Positions 18,401-25,869 of a stretch of DNA of 64,000 nucleotides are shown one piece after another (positions within the stretch are counted from its first letter, which is position 1; every line of letters starts with the position of its first letter). The notes below the pieces were generated by a model. The model saw only the letters and a list, made by a program, of their open reading frames with translations, did no database searches and was not told the DNA's origin. The position numbers were made by a program, and so were the translations under genes. This stretch comes from CAVIQK01 sp964613035 (lineage in GTDB: Bacteria > Bacillota > Clostridia > Christensenellales > DTU072): assembly GCA_964613035.1 (NCBI GenBank), contig CAZTFQ010000007.1, forward strand, positions 1 to 64,000, in the 5' to 3' direction.

Positions 18401-21400
18401 GGCTTCGGTTTCAGATTGGACGACAGCCTCCCCAAGAGCGTCACGCTCTCAGACTGGAGCTACAGCGCAGACGTTGAGGAGCCCGTGATAGAAGAAGGCG
18501 AATATACTCTGGTCGGCAATATGCCCGCTACCCAGAGCTTCGATGACGACGGCTCTTACTCCGTTACTACCAAGCAACTGGTCGATACCGCAATCCTTAT
18601 CAACGAGTCCAAAGAGATCCGTGGTAATAATTGGACGGCTTCCGTCAATATCAAGACCTCCACGCTCTCCGTCTGGCAAGTATACGGAATTGCAATTCAA
18701 TACTCCAACGGCGATTACGCTATCGTAGGACCTTCGCAGAGAGGAGATTCCGCTACTGTAATGATAGTGCCCGTGGTCAACGCTTATCATAAGGGATTCT
18801 ATGAATCGACCAACAGTATGAACATAGCGTCGAACGTCATAGACAAGTATTTGAGTCAAGAAAACCTTAACGTAAAAGTAACTTACTACGAGTCTCAATA
18901 CTACGTGTATCTCAACGACGTCCTCTTCCGCGTATTCAGTGCGGCAGAACTCGGCGTAAGCGAGAGCGGAGACCCCGTTAAGGTCGGCTTCGGCTTCAGA
19001 ATCGACCACTTCGGCGACGTAGACACCAGAAGCCTTACCTTGTCCGACTGGAGCTACTCTATAGAGTCGGAAAAGCCCGAACTGCCCGAGGACAAAGGTC
19101 TGGAATTGGTCGGCAACGCGCCGTACGGACAAGTCTTCAACTCGGACGGTTCCTGGACCGTGACTACCACCAAGTGGACCTCTACCGGTATCCTTATAAA
19201 AGATTCCGTCGCAATCCAAAACAAGAATTGGACCGCTTCCGTCAACGTCAAAGTAGACACGCTCACCTTCTGGCAGGTATACGGAATAGCTATTAAGTAT
19301 TCAGATGGAAGACATATAGTTATCGGTGTCAGCCAGAGAAACTCGGTCGAGTCGGTACAAATAGCCGCTCTGCTGAACAACGCGTACGCAAGTTACGTCG
19401 GTTACGACACGACCAACGGCATCGGCATTAATAACGAACTGGCGATATATGGTACTAAAGAAAATCTCAACGTCAAGATCACGTACTACGATTCTCTGTA
19501 CTACGTGTACCTCAACGACGTCTTGTACCGTATATTCAGCGCGGCGGATCTCGGAATAAGCGAATACGGCACTCCCGTCCAAGTCGGATTCGGTTTCAGA
19601 ATCGACGATTATAACGGTGTAACTTCCAGAAGCCTCACTTTCTCCGACTGGGGATATGAAATAGACGTAGAGAAACCCGCGCCGGTCAAGAGCAACAATC
19701 TGACGGTAGTAGGTGCAGTACCTGCCGAGTCGTATGTTGCGGAAGACGGTTCCTACACTGCCAAGACCGAACAACCCGCGATGATTGCTACGGGCGTATT
19801 GATGAATGCGTCTAGCGAGATTCAGGGTAAGAACTGGACCGCGGAAGTCAATGTCAAGACTGCTACGCTCACGTTATGGCAGACCTACGGAATAGCTATT
19901 AAGTACTCTAACGACAGTTATGTCGTTATCGGCGCAAGCCAGAGAGGTTCTGCCGACAAGATCATAATAGTATCGTGGCTCAACGGTGGTTACGTAGGAG
20001 AATTCGATCAGTCCAACACCGTCGGACTAGCAGACGTGCTGGGACAGTATCTTAACAATGAAAACCTTAACGTTAAAGTGACCTACTACAACGCTCAGTA
20101 CTACGTGTATCTCAATGACGTCCTGTTCCGCGTATTCAGTGCGGCAGAACTCGGAGTAGGCGAGTGCGGCGAGCCCGTGGCGGTAGGCTTCGGTCTCAGA
20201 ATAGACGACTTTAACACGACGACCACGCCTAGCCTGACGTTCTCCGATTGGGGATACAGTATAGACGTAGCCGAGCCCGCGGCTGTCAGCAATGACTTAA
20301 CTCTGGTCGGAGTATCGCCCTATACCTTGGTGCACAATCCCGACGATTCCTACACGGCGACCGCTAATGAGATTGTCACTACAGGACTCCTTATCAACAC
20401 TTCCGGCGATATCCAAGGTAAGAGTTGGACCGCTCAGGTCAATATCAAGACCTCGACGCTATCTTTCTGGCAGGTATACGGAATAGCAATTCAATATTCC
20501 GACGACAATTATGCCATCATAGGACCTTCTCAGAGAGAAAATTCCACAAGTATTGTTATGATAGTGCCCGTAGTCAACGGTTATCATAAGGGATTCTATG
20601 AATCGACCAACACCGTCGATATGCCCAATGTGATTAATACGTATTTGTCGCAAGATAACCTTAAGGTAAAAGTGACGTACTACAATTCGCAATACTACGT
20701 GTACCTTAACGACGTCCTCTTCCGTATATTCAGTGCGGCGGAGCTCGGAGTGGCGGAATTAGGCGAGCCCGTAAAAGTCGGCTTCGGTTTCAGACTGGAC
20801 GACAGTCTGCCTAAGAGTCTCACTTTCTCCGACTTCTCATACGGTATCAATTTGGACGAGCCTAAGGTCGGTACCAACAATCTGACGGTAGTAGGCAGTA
20901 CGCCCGCTTCTCAAGTCTGCAACGCGGACGGCTCATACACGGTGACCACCGACGCACTCGTTAATACGGGTTTACTCATCGGTTCTTCCAGCGACGTCAC
21001 CGGCAAAAACTGGACCGCTCGCGTCAAAGTCAGTACTGCGGAGCTGTCCAACTGGCAGACCTACGGAATCGCAGTCAAGTACGAGGGCGGCAACTATGCC
21101 GTTATCGGCGTCAGCCAGAGAGGATCTACCGATTGGATTCAGACGATATCGATTCTCGACGCCAATTGGAAAGGATTCTTGAATACGAGCAACAGCATCG
21201 GCATGGCTAAGGTTCTGGGCGAGTATATGAGTAAAGAATGGCTGGATATCAAGGTTACGTATTACGATTCTCAGTACTACGTGTATCTTAACGACGTCCT
21301 GTTCCGCGTAGCGAGTGCGGCAGAATTTGAAATAGGCGATTGCGGAGCTCCCGTACAGGTCGGTTTCGGTTACAGAATCGACGACTTCACGGGTGTGGAC

Positions 21401-22072
21401 TCCAGAAGTCTTACCTTCTCCGACTGGGGATACGAAATAGACGTGGATGCGCCTGCGGCTGTGAACAACGACATGACCATAATCGGTAATACTCCTAACG
21501 TGTTGGTTCTCAGTCCCGACGGTACTTATACCGCAAGGACCGCGGTTACAAGTGGGGTCAATACGGGGATTATGCCTAATTCTTCTACCGAGATAGCGGG
21601 TAAGAACTGGTCCGCGGAAGTCAATTTCAAGACCTCTACGCTCACGTTATGGCAGACCTACGGAATAGCGATTAAGTATTCCACCGGGAATTACGTTATT
21701 CTGGGTGCCAGCCAGAGAGGTTCCGCGAATGCGATTGCAATGGTGGATTGGCTCGATTCCTCTTATAAGGGAGAGTTCACGACGACCAACGATAGCGAAG
21801 AGATGACCGGCATACTCGATTCTTATCTTAACGAAGAGAACCTTAACGTTAAAGTGACGTACTACGAGTCTCAGTACTACGTATATCTCAACGGCGTCCT
21901 CTTCCGTACGCTGAGTGCGACGGAGCTCGGAGTAGAAGACTTCGGAGAGCCCGTGCAGGTCGGTATCGGCTTCAGAATGGACGACTGGAGTACGTCGACC
22001 ACGCCGAGCCTTAGCTTCTCCGACTGGAGTTACGGCGTAGACGTAGCCGCTCCTCAAGGTAGCGAGGAGTAA
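15407..22072 (+). CDS. Giant surface lipoprotein with a CBM9-like domain and eight tandem beta-sandwich-like repeats
   Basis: About 2221 residues from ATG 15407, chosen because AGGGGTG (15393-15399) is 7 bases upstream; a GTG at 15398 is in frame. The lipobox ends in Cys28 (FAGC). Order: a CBM9/DOMON-like domain (about residues 60-240: MNIDGVLDEDVWKD, then WTARLNFND); a LamG-like segment (about 260-450); a short repeat-type module (about 460-540); a carboxypeptidase-regulatory-like fold (about 545-640: VKIRGTVYSSNGTGVLGGA); then eight repeats of 193-200 residues to the end. Each repeat has a conserved K-x-WTA, a W-Q-x-YG block, SQR, and YYVYLNDVLFR. There is no catalytic motif, sortase signal or membrane anchor at the C-terminus. 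I do not recognise a named family for the repeats; a glycan-binding role is inferred from fold hints and operon position. Confidence 0.85.
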   Translation: MKKIGNRLFFVIAVILVVAFAIVCFAGCNDDPDAGKVEYDNEYEWEYDREFQGEPDEGMNIDGVLDEDVWKDSNRKWLTFSEKGATVSYTSYFTQKGLYLASTVTDPNLTWTARLNFNDATALNSAFCYLITSENVETLQMFTLYRFAFDSKNKASREQTPFAAKAVTDGDIEAGEATVMTGEFFATWDDLNMEVSEETGMPNLVNVIPKYRVVVDTDDNTANKWIMPLFAEEYRLHCYSRFNENGYMNVDAEDAVWGNAANGISKSDGWSISEDDPTVVTSDKAHSQGIFLTDKRSDRYIYSVDMQLVDGIAGVDGSDGIFRAGIATMCENSNDFTTLLVEGKGLENNQLRMYRLKIGPWEYTNAVNQKLSSEYNFEERNQTVTLKVIKDGANFYYFAEGELIYFNTEEDLAGECCPGVYTLSTEATFSNPQFTDFSDNAEELRRMISEYVYLIDAPASISGGKVEVDNTAIDKNDTNKTVTITIKPNNGYVLSSFTVNDEDKFDYVVENIDNGLLTLEVDESIAIDAEFTRFDRGNEVVKIRGTVYSSNGTGVLGGAKIKAYDLSNPLFCYDMGTNTQGRFELSFLKPQDSAYVIGDKEYVVGSEYVVMVSFEDGGFPVVKNFSANSADANGIIEYSFNTESTYDIVGDKPAYEEFNMDGSYTATATAIDNTAIFINNSSEIQGKNWTASVNVRTSTMTIWQVYGVAVKYADGQYMILGPSQRGSASWVQVIPVVNGSHKGFYDATNSDMSAVIASYTDEENLNVKVTYYESEYYVYLNDVLFRIFSAAELGVGEYGEPIEVGFGFRLDDSLPKSVTLSDWGYEIDVEAPVVPAGNSLELMGIMPASQQFNDDGSYTATAEAITTTALLIKDSAEIAGKSWTASVNIKTSTMTIWQVFGVAVKYSNGDYAIIGPSQRGSAGWTQIIPVVNGIHKGFYDSTNINMTGVLGSYLAQENLSVKVTYYGAKYYVYLNDVLFRIFTTTEMGVAGSGEPIEVGFGFRLDDSLPKSVTLSDWSYSADVEEPVIEEGEYTLVGNMPATQSFDDDGSYSVTTKQLVDTAILINESKEIRGNNWTASVNIKTSTLSVWQVYGIAIQYSNGDYAIVGPSQRGDSATVMIVPVVNAYHKGFYESTNSMNIASNVIDKYLSQENLNVKVTYYESQYYVYLNDVLFRVFSAAELGVSESGDPVKVGFGFRIDHFGDVDTRSLTLSDWSYSIESEKPELPEDKGLELVGNAPYGQVFNSDGSWTVTTTKWTSTGILIKDSVAIQNKNWTASVNVKVDTLTFWQVYGIAIKYSDGRHIVIGVSQRNSVESVQIAALLNNAYASYVGYDTTNGIGINNELAIYGTKENLNVKITYYDSLYYVYLNDVLYRIFSAADLGISEYGTPVQVGFGFRIDDYNGVTSRSLTFSDWGYEIDVEKPAPVKSNNLTVVGAVPAESYVAEDGSYTAKTEQPAMIATGVLMNASSEIQGKNWTAEVNVKTATLTLWQTYGIAIKYSNDSYVVIGASQRGSADKIIIVSWLNGGYVGEFDQSNTVGLADVLGQYLNNENLNVKVTYYNAQYYVYLNDVLFRVFSAAELGVGECGEPVAVGFGLRIDDFNTTTTPSLTFSDWGYSIDVAEPAAVSNDLTLVGVSPYTLVHNPDDSYTATANEIVTTGLLINTSGDIQGKSWTAQVNIKTSTLSFWQVYGIAIQYSDDNYAIIGPSQRENSTSIVMIVPVVNGYHKGFYESTNTVDMPNVINTYLSQDNLKVKVTYYNSQYYVYLNDVLFRIFSAAELGVAELGEPVKVGFGFRLDDSLPKSLTFSDFSYGINLDEPKVGTNNLTVVGSTPASQVCNADGSYTVTTDALVNTGLLIGSSSDVTGKNWTARVKVSTAELSNWQTYGIAVKYEGGNYAVIGVSQRGSTDWIQTISILDANWKGFLNTSNSIGMAKVLGEYMSKEWLDIKVTYYDSQYYVYLNDVLFRVASAAEFEIGDCGAPVQVGFGYRIDDFTGVDSRSLTFSDWGYEIDVDAPAAVNNDMTIIGNTPNVLVLSPDGTYTARTAVTSGVNTGIMPNSSTEIAGKNWSAEVNFKTSTLTLWQTYGIAIKYSTGNYVILGASQRGSANAIAMVDWLDSSYKGEFTTTNDSEEMTGILDSYLNEENLNVKVTYYESQYYVYLNGVLFRTLSATELGVEDFGEPVQVGIGFRMDDWSTSTTPSLSFSDWSYGVDVAAPQGSEE
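17342..22060 (+). repeat. Eight tandem coding repeats of 579-600 bp
   Basis: Repeat units start at about 17342, 17924, 18503, 19100, 19700, 20297, 20882 and 21473, giving unit lengths of 193-200 residues. Conserved DNA around the YYVYLNDV codons (for example TACGTGTA-CTCAACGACGTC) shows the units share nucleotide as well as protein similarity. Units 1, 2 and 6 share the ending DDSLPKS; units 4, 5, 7 and 8 share a D-x-x-x-T-x-SL ending, suggesting two subtypes. All are in one frame with no stops. Confidence 0.9.
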
Positions 22073-22084
22073 CAGAAAAAGTTT

Positions 22085-22108
22085 CGTGCTCCCCGGACAG
22101 GGAGCACG
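22085..22108 (+). other. Intercistronic hairpin after the giant lipoprotein gene
   Basis: CGTGCTCCC (22085-22093), loop CGGACA, GGGAGCACG (22100-22108): a perfect 9-bp GC-rich stem. No T run follows, so readthrough into the ATPase gene is expected. It may protect the upstream 3' end or lower downstream expression. Confidence 0.6.
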
Positions 22109-22159
22109 AGAGGATATTACTAGGGAGAAGGATGAATATATGTTAACCGTAGAGGAAGA

Positions 22160-22882
22160 ATGGCTGAAATAGAATTAAAAGACGTAAGTGTAATCTACAG
22201 TAACAAAAGGACCGATACCGTTGCGCTGAACAACTTCAGCGCAACGTTTCGTGACGGAATGAACGTCATCGTCGGATATTCCGGATGCGGCAAGACGACT
22301 CTTCTTAATTGTATATTGGGACTGGTGAATTACGACGGGAAGATATTTTTCGACGGTACGGATCTGGCAGACGTCAGAATCAAGGACCGTAATTTTTCTT
22401 TCGTATCGCAAGAATACGTGCTCTTTCCTCACAATACGGTGTTCGACAATATCGCGTTTCCTCTTAAAGTAATGGGCGCTAGCAGGCAGGAGATTATAGA
22501 GAGAGTGAAGCAAGTCGCGGAAATGACCGACATCGCTCATTGTCTGTCGCGGAGCCCCAAGCATATTTCGGGCGGTCAGCAACAGAGGACTGCGGTCGCC
22601 AGAGCGCTCGTCAAGCGTCCGTCGGTCTGTCTTATGGACGAGGCTTTTTCCAACACGGACGAATTGGCTCGTGCCAAAATGTGCGTCTGGGTGAAGAATC
22701 TGTTGAAAAAAGAAGGCTGTATGGCTATCTACGTCACGCATAACTTCAGAGAAGCACTTTCTCTCGCGGACACCCTCTACGTTATGGACGAGGGGCAATT
22801 GTCGATATGCGGCACTCCGGAAGAGGTCTATAAATCCGACAACGAAGTCGTCCGCAATCTGAAAGAAGGGCTGTTTTTTTAA
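22160..22882 (+). CDS. ABC transporter ATPase, short form without C-terminal regulatory domain
   Basis: 240 residues. Walker A is GYSGCGKTT (about residues 39-47), the Q-loop is in FVSQEYVLFPHNTV, the signature is ISGGQQQR, Walker B is VCLMDEAFSNTD and the H-loop is YVTHN. The Walker B exit has DEA rather than the DEP common in importer ATPases; the catalytic Glu is present. Sugar importer ATPases of MalK/MsmK type are about 360-370 residues with a TOBE-type regulatory domain, which is missing here, as in nitrate/taurine-type ATPases. It may power the 11000/12150 permeases, or form a unit with the three membrane proteins that follow. Ribosome site AGAGGA lies just before ATG. Confidence 0.9.
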   Translation: MAEIELKDVSVIYSNKRTDTVALNNFSATFRDGMNVIVGYSGCGKTTLLNCILGLVNYDGKIFFDGTDLADVRIKDRNFSFVSQEYVLFPHNTVFDNIAFPLKVMGASRQEIIERVKQVAEMTDIAHCLSRSPKHISGGQQQRTAVARALVKRPSVCLMDEAFSNTDELARAKMCVWVKNLLKKEGCMAIYVTHNFREALSLADTLYVMDEGQLSICGTPEEVYKSDNEVVRNLKEGLFF

Positions 22883-22903
22883 CGATGAAAAAGAGGTGAT
22901 TGA

Positions 22904-23386
22904 ATGATAGCTCTTTTTTCCGATACAGCCGCGGAAGCGGTGAAGAAGAAAAGAAAAAAATATATTCTGATAAGCCTCGTTACGGTCTTAATCGTCTTAA
23001 TAGCGAGTATAACGCTATGCTTTTTCGTCGACGACGACAACGCGGTTCTTTTTGAGATAATAGATATAGTATTATGTTCCGCGGGATTTTGCACGGCGTT
23101 GTTTTTTATATTTAACGTTATTGTCCCTCTCGGCGACAGGCAAAAGCATCTCTACAGAATGCTCGACGGCGACAAACGTATCGTCTCGGGCGAAGTCTCC
23201 GAGTGCGGCGGAGCGATTACTCTGTCTAAAAACGTCTCCGCATACGAGATTACTCTCCGTACCGACGACAATGCTGAAAATCTCCTCTATTGGGATACGG
23301 AATACGCTCTCCCCGATATCGTCGGCAAGAGAATCGATTTTCAAGTAGTGCAAAACATAGTCTACGGGTACGAAGAAAAAGAATGA
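22904..23386 (+). CDS. Unrecognised two-helix membrane protein
   Basis: 160 residues. Two hydrophobic segments (about residues 20-42 and 48-75) follow a basic N-terminus AVKKKRKKY. The C-terminal 80 residues are soluble and probably cytoplasmic by the positive-inside rule. No family motif is recognised. Ribosome site AGAGGTGA lies 4-5 bases before ATG, and the stop overlaps the start of the next gene (ATGA). Its fixed position between an ABC ATPase and a DUF624-type protein suggests an accessory transporter or regulatory subunit; this is inference. Confidence 0.7.
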   Translation: MIALFSDTAAEAVKKKRKKYILISLVTVLIVLIASITLCFFVDDDNAVLFEIIDIVLCSAGFCTALFFIFNVIVPLGDRQKHLYRMLDGDKRIVSGEVSECGGAITLSKNVSAYEITLRTDDNAENLLYWDTEYALPDIVGKRIDFQVVQNIVYGYEEKE

Positions 23387-23985
23387 AAGCGTTTTTTAAA
23401 AAGATAAAGAATAATATTTGGGCGTATCTTCTGTGCATCTTCGTAGTCATAATAATGTGGAGCGGAGTGTTCAGCTTCCTCACCGTAGTGGACGAGGAAG
23501 AAAAGGTGTCCGTCTTCATAGGAAGTTATTCTCAGAGCTTCACTCGGACATCCGAGCTGGAAGAGTCCCGTCCCGATTATATCAAGAAGGTGGAAGTAAC
23601 CGCCAGAGTTCTCAATTCACTGTATTTCGACGTGTATCTGAGTATGTTCGGTTACAGCAACGCGGATATATTGATTTTGCCGGAGAGCCTGGCGACCGCG
23701 GAAAACTGTGAATTGTATTTCGCGGAGATATCCCCCGAGTACGTCGAAGAGCTGGACAATCTCGGAGTATTCGAGTATAACGATAAAGTCTACGGACTGA
23801 AAGTACACTCCAAAGGTATCGACGACGGATTGATTACGTGTATCGATTATTCCGCGGGAGACGAGGACGAAAACTATTATATGTTCTTCAGAAACAATTC
23901 TCTCCATATCGGAGAGATGTCGGAAGAGGACGGCGAGACGGACGTCGCCGCGATAGAAATAGCTAAGAAGCTGCTTGAGTTATGA
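23383..23985 (+). CDS. Membrane-anchored protein resembling a truncated solute-binding protein
   Basis: 200 residues from ATG 23383, which overlaps the upstream stop by four bases; longer upstream reading in the same frame lacks a ribosome site. One N-terminal membrane helix (IWAYLLCIFVVIIMWSGVF) precedes an extracytoplasmic domain. The segment NADILILPESLATAENCELYF followed by YNDKVYGLKV resembles the 'putative residue then open value' pattern found in family 1 solute-binding proteins, but the protein is less than half their usual length and lacks a lipobox. It may be a sensor or a docking protein. No function is assigned. The end overlaps the next gene by four bases. Confidence 0.65.
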   Translation: MKAFFKKIKNNIWAYLLCIFVVIIMWSGVFSFLTVVDEEEKVSVFIGSYSQSFTRTSELEESRPDYIKKVEVTARVLNSLYFDVYLSMFGYSNADILILPESLATAENCELYFAEISPEYVEELDNLGVFEYNDKVYGLKVHSKGIDDGLITCIDYSAGDEDENYYMFFRNNSLHIGEMSEEDGETDVAAIEIAKKLLEL

Positions 23986-24905
23986 GAAAAGTAAGAAGCG
24001 CAAAAGAAGACTTTACCGAGCAAGATTTGCCTGCTACCAGAAAACAGGTCTTTTTCGATTGCTACAGAGAACAATTCTCTTTGGTTATGCGACTGGGTTT
24101 TGTATGCGTCGCACTCGTTTTGCCCGCAGTCATCGCGATGATGCTTAAGGACAATTATATAGTCTCCGAGACTGCTAAGCTCACTGAAATAACCTCCGAG
24201 ACTCTCGCGCCGATATATTACGCGGCGAGGATGAGATACGGGATTATGTCCGTGTTGACGTTCACGTTGTTCTTCGCAATCTTTGCGGGGCTCGTGAGAA
24301 TAATACGTCAATTCGTATGGAGAGAGCCTGTCTTCTGGAAAGAAGACTTCGCGGCGGGATTGAAGAACGATTCCGGCAGATTCGCACTGGTCGCGTTTTT
24401 CGTAGCCGTACTCGATTACATTATAGGATTACTCGACGGATCCGTACTGACTTATATATTCTTCGGAATATTCGTCGGATTGATTTTGCCCGTCATGATA
24501 TGGACCCTCCTCCAGACGGTGTATTATAAAATCGGATTTTTCGGAAGTCTCAAAAACGGTATTTTATATTATTTGAAGACGCTTCCGGTTACCTTATTGT
24601 TGGTTTTGGTTACCGTATTGCCGTTTTGGTTGATAACGGAACTGGTTCCGATACCGCTCGTCAAATATCTGGCGATATTCTTATTGGGACTTGTATACAT
24701 CGTCCCGATTACAATGATTTGGCTACTCTTCGCCAACAAATATTTCGACGAGATTTTGAATAAAAAGCAGTACCCGAGTATCTATAGAAGGGGACTGAGG
24801 CCTCTCGAGGAAGACACCGACGAAGCGACCCCGGAAGAGCCCGAGGACCCCGAACAAGTACAATCCGAACAAGAGTCGGAGTCCGTGCAAGAACAGAAAC
24901 AATAG
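23982..24905 (+). CDS. DUF624/YesL-like integral membrane protein
   Basis: 307 residues, with about five or six hydrophobic helices between residues 35 and 255, consistent with the DUF624 (YesL) family that is often found beside carbohydrate ABC transporters in Bacillota. The protein ends in a highly acidic, Gln/Glu-rich tail of about 40 residues (EEDTDEATPEEPEDPE and on), probably disordered. It starts within the stop of the upstream gene (ATGA overlap), so the three membrane proteins are translationally coupled. The family function is not established; a transporter-associated role is inferred. The assignment to DUF624 rests on topology and context more than on a diagnostic motif. Confidence 0.6.
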   Translation: MRKVRSAKEDFTEQDLPATRKQVFFDCYREQFSLVMRLGFVCVALVLPAVIAMMLKDNYIVSETAKLTEITSETLAPIYYAARMRYGIMSVLTFTLFFAIFAGLVRIIRQFVWREPVFWKEDFAAGLKNDSGRFALVAFFVAVLDYIIGLLDGSVLTYIFFGIFVGLILPVMIWTLLQTVYYKIGFFGSLKNGILYYLKTLPVTLLLVLVTVLPFWLITELVPIPLVKYLAIFLLGLVYIVPITMIWLLFANKYFDEILNKKQYPSIYRRGLRPLEEDTDEATPEEPEDPEQVQSEQESESVQEQKQ

Positions 24906-24961
24906 ACAATACAATCGTAAAACACATTATAGAATACAACAAGCCAGAGAAGGAGAACGAT

Positions 24962-25822
24962 ATGATTTATATTGCAGGAAGTCTGAATATGGATATGGTG
25001 ATAACCAGCCCTTATATCCCTAAAGAGGGCGAGACGATTACGGGCGGCGATTTCATCACCAACGGCGGCGGAAAAGGTGCCAATCAGGCAGTGGCGTGCG
25101 CCAAGCTCGGCGGCAAGGTTGCGATGTGCGGAGCGGTCGGAGACGATATCTTCGGCGTGACTCTTATCGACAATCTGAATAAGGTCGGCGTCGACACGAC
25201 TCATATAAGCGTGGTTAAGGGAGTCTCTACGGGGATAGCCGTCATTATAGTCACCGACAATAACAATCGCATCATCCTGGATAAAGGCGCCAATGCCCGT
25301 CTGACGAAAGAAAACATCCGCGACTTCTTAAAAGACGCTCAAGCGGGGGATATATATCTTACTCAGCTCGAGAACCCCGTCGACGTAGTGGGATACGGAC
25401 TGAAATTGGCTAAGGAAAAGGGACTCTTTACGATTTTGAATCCCGCTCCCGCCGATACGGATATATCGGAATATTTCGAGTACGTCGATTTAATCACGCC
25501 CAACGAAACCGAGTCGGAACTCTTCGGAGGCAAAGAGTCGCTGTTTTCCGAAGGCATCGAGAAGATCGTCACGACTCTCGGCGGCAGAGGATACGAGATT
25601 GCCTCCAAGGAAGGCTCCGTCGTATATCCTTGTATGAAAGTTAACGTCGTCGATACTACGGCAGCGGGCGATACCCTGTGCGGCGGGCTGGCGGTCGGAC
25701 TCTCGGAAAACATGTCGCTCGAGGACGCTTGTGCATTGGGTAGTAAAGCTGCATCTATCGCGTGCGAAAAGAGAGGCGCGCAACAGTCTATTCCGACAAG
25801 AAAAGAGGTTGAAACCTATTAA
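24962..25822 (+). CDS. rbsK: Ribokinase (PfkB family)
   Basis: 286 residues. GSLNMDMVITSPYIPKEGET opens the protein and NGGGKGANQAVACAKLGG (about residues 37-54) is the first PfkB signature in ribokinase form. The anion-hole and catalytic motif DTTAAGDTLCGGLAVGLS is near residue 225. It phosphorylates D-ribose to ribose-5-phosphate; other PfkB sugars cannot be excluded. It lies in the long operon and could act on ribose from the nucleoside hydrolase at 669, or on a pentose liberated by GH43. Ribosome site AGAAGGAGA precedes ATG. Confidence 0.88.
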   Translation: MIYIAGSLNMDMVITSPYIPKEGETITGGDFITNGGGKGANQAVACAKLGGKVAMCGAVGDDIFGVTLIDNLNKVGVDTTHISVVKGVSTGIAVIIVTDNNNRIILDKGANARLTKENIRDFLKDAQAGDIYLTQLENPVDVVGYGLKLAKEKGLFTILNPAPADTDISEYFEYVDLITPNETESELFGGKESLFSEGIEKIVTTLGGRGYEIASKEGSVVYPCMKVNVVDTTAAGDTLCGGLAVGLSENMSLEDACALGSKAASIACEKRGAQQSIPTRKEVETY

Positions 25823-25869
25823 CGACGATTCCGATTCTGTAAGGCAGGAATAAAAAACAGGAGAAAAAT

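Noticed and set aside
17342..22060. Regular repeats considered as CRISPR or satellite DNA
   Set aside because: The period is about 590 bp, the units are coding without stops, and there are no short direct repeats with unique spacers.
22085..22108. Hairpin considered as a terminator
   Set aside because: No T run follows, and the next gene continues on the same strand without its own promoter.
24962..25822. PfkB kinase considered as KdgK
   Set aside because: The N-terminal GSLNMD and NGGGKGANQAVA blocks are of ribokinase type, and a KdgK-type kinase is already present at 33900.
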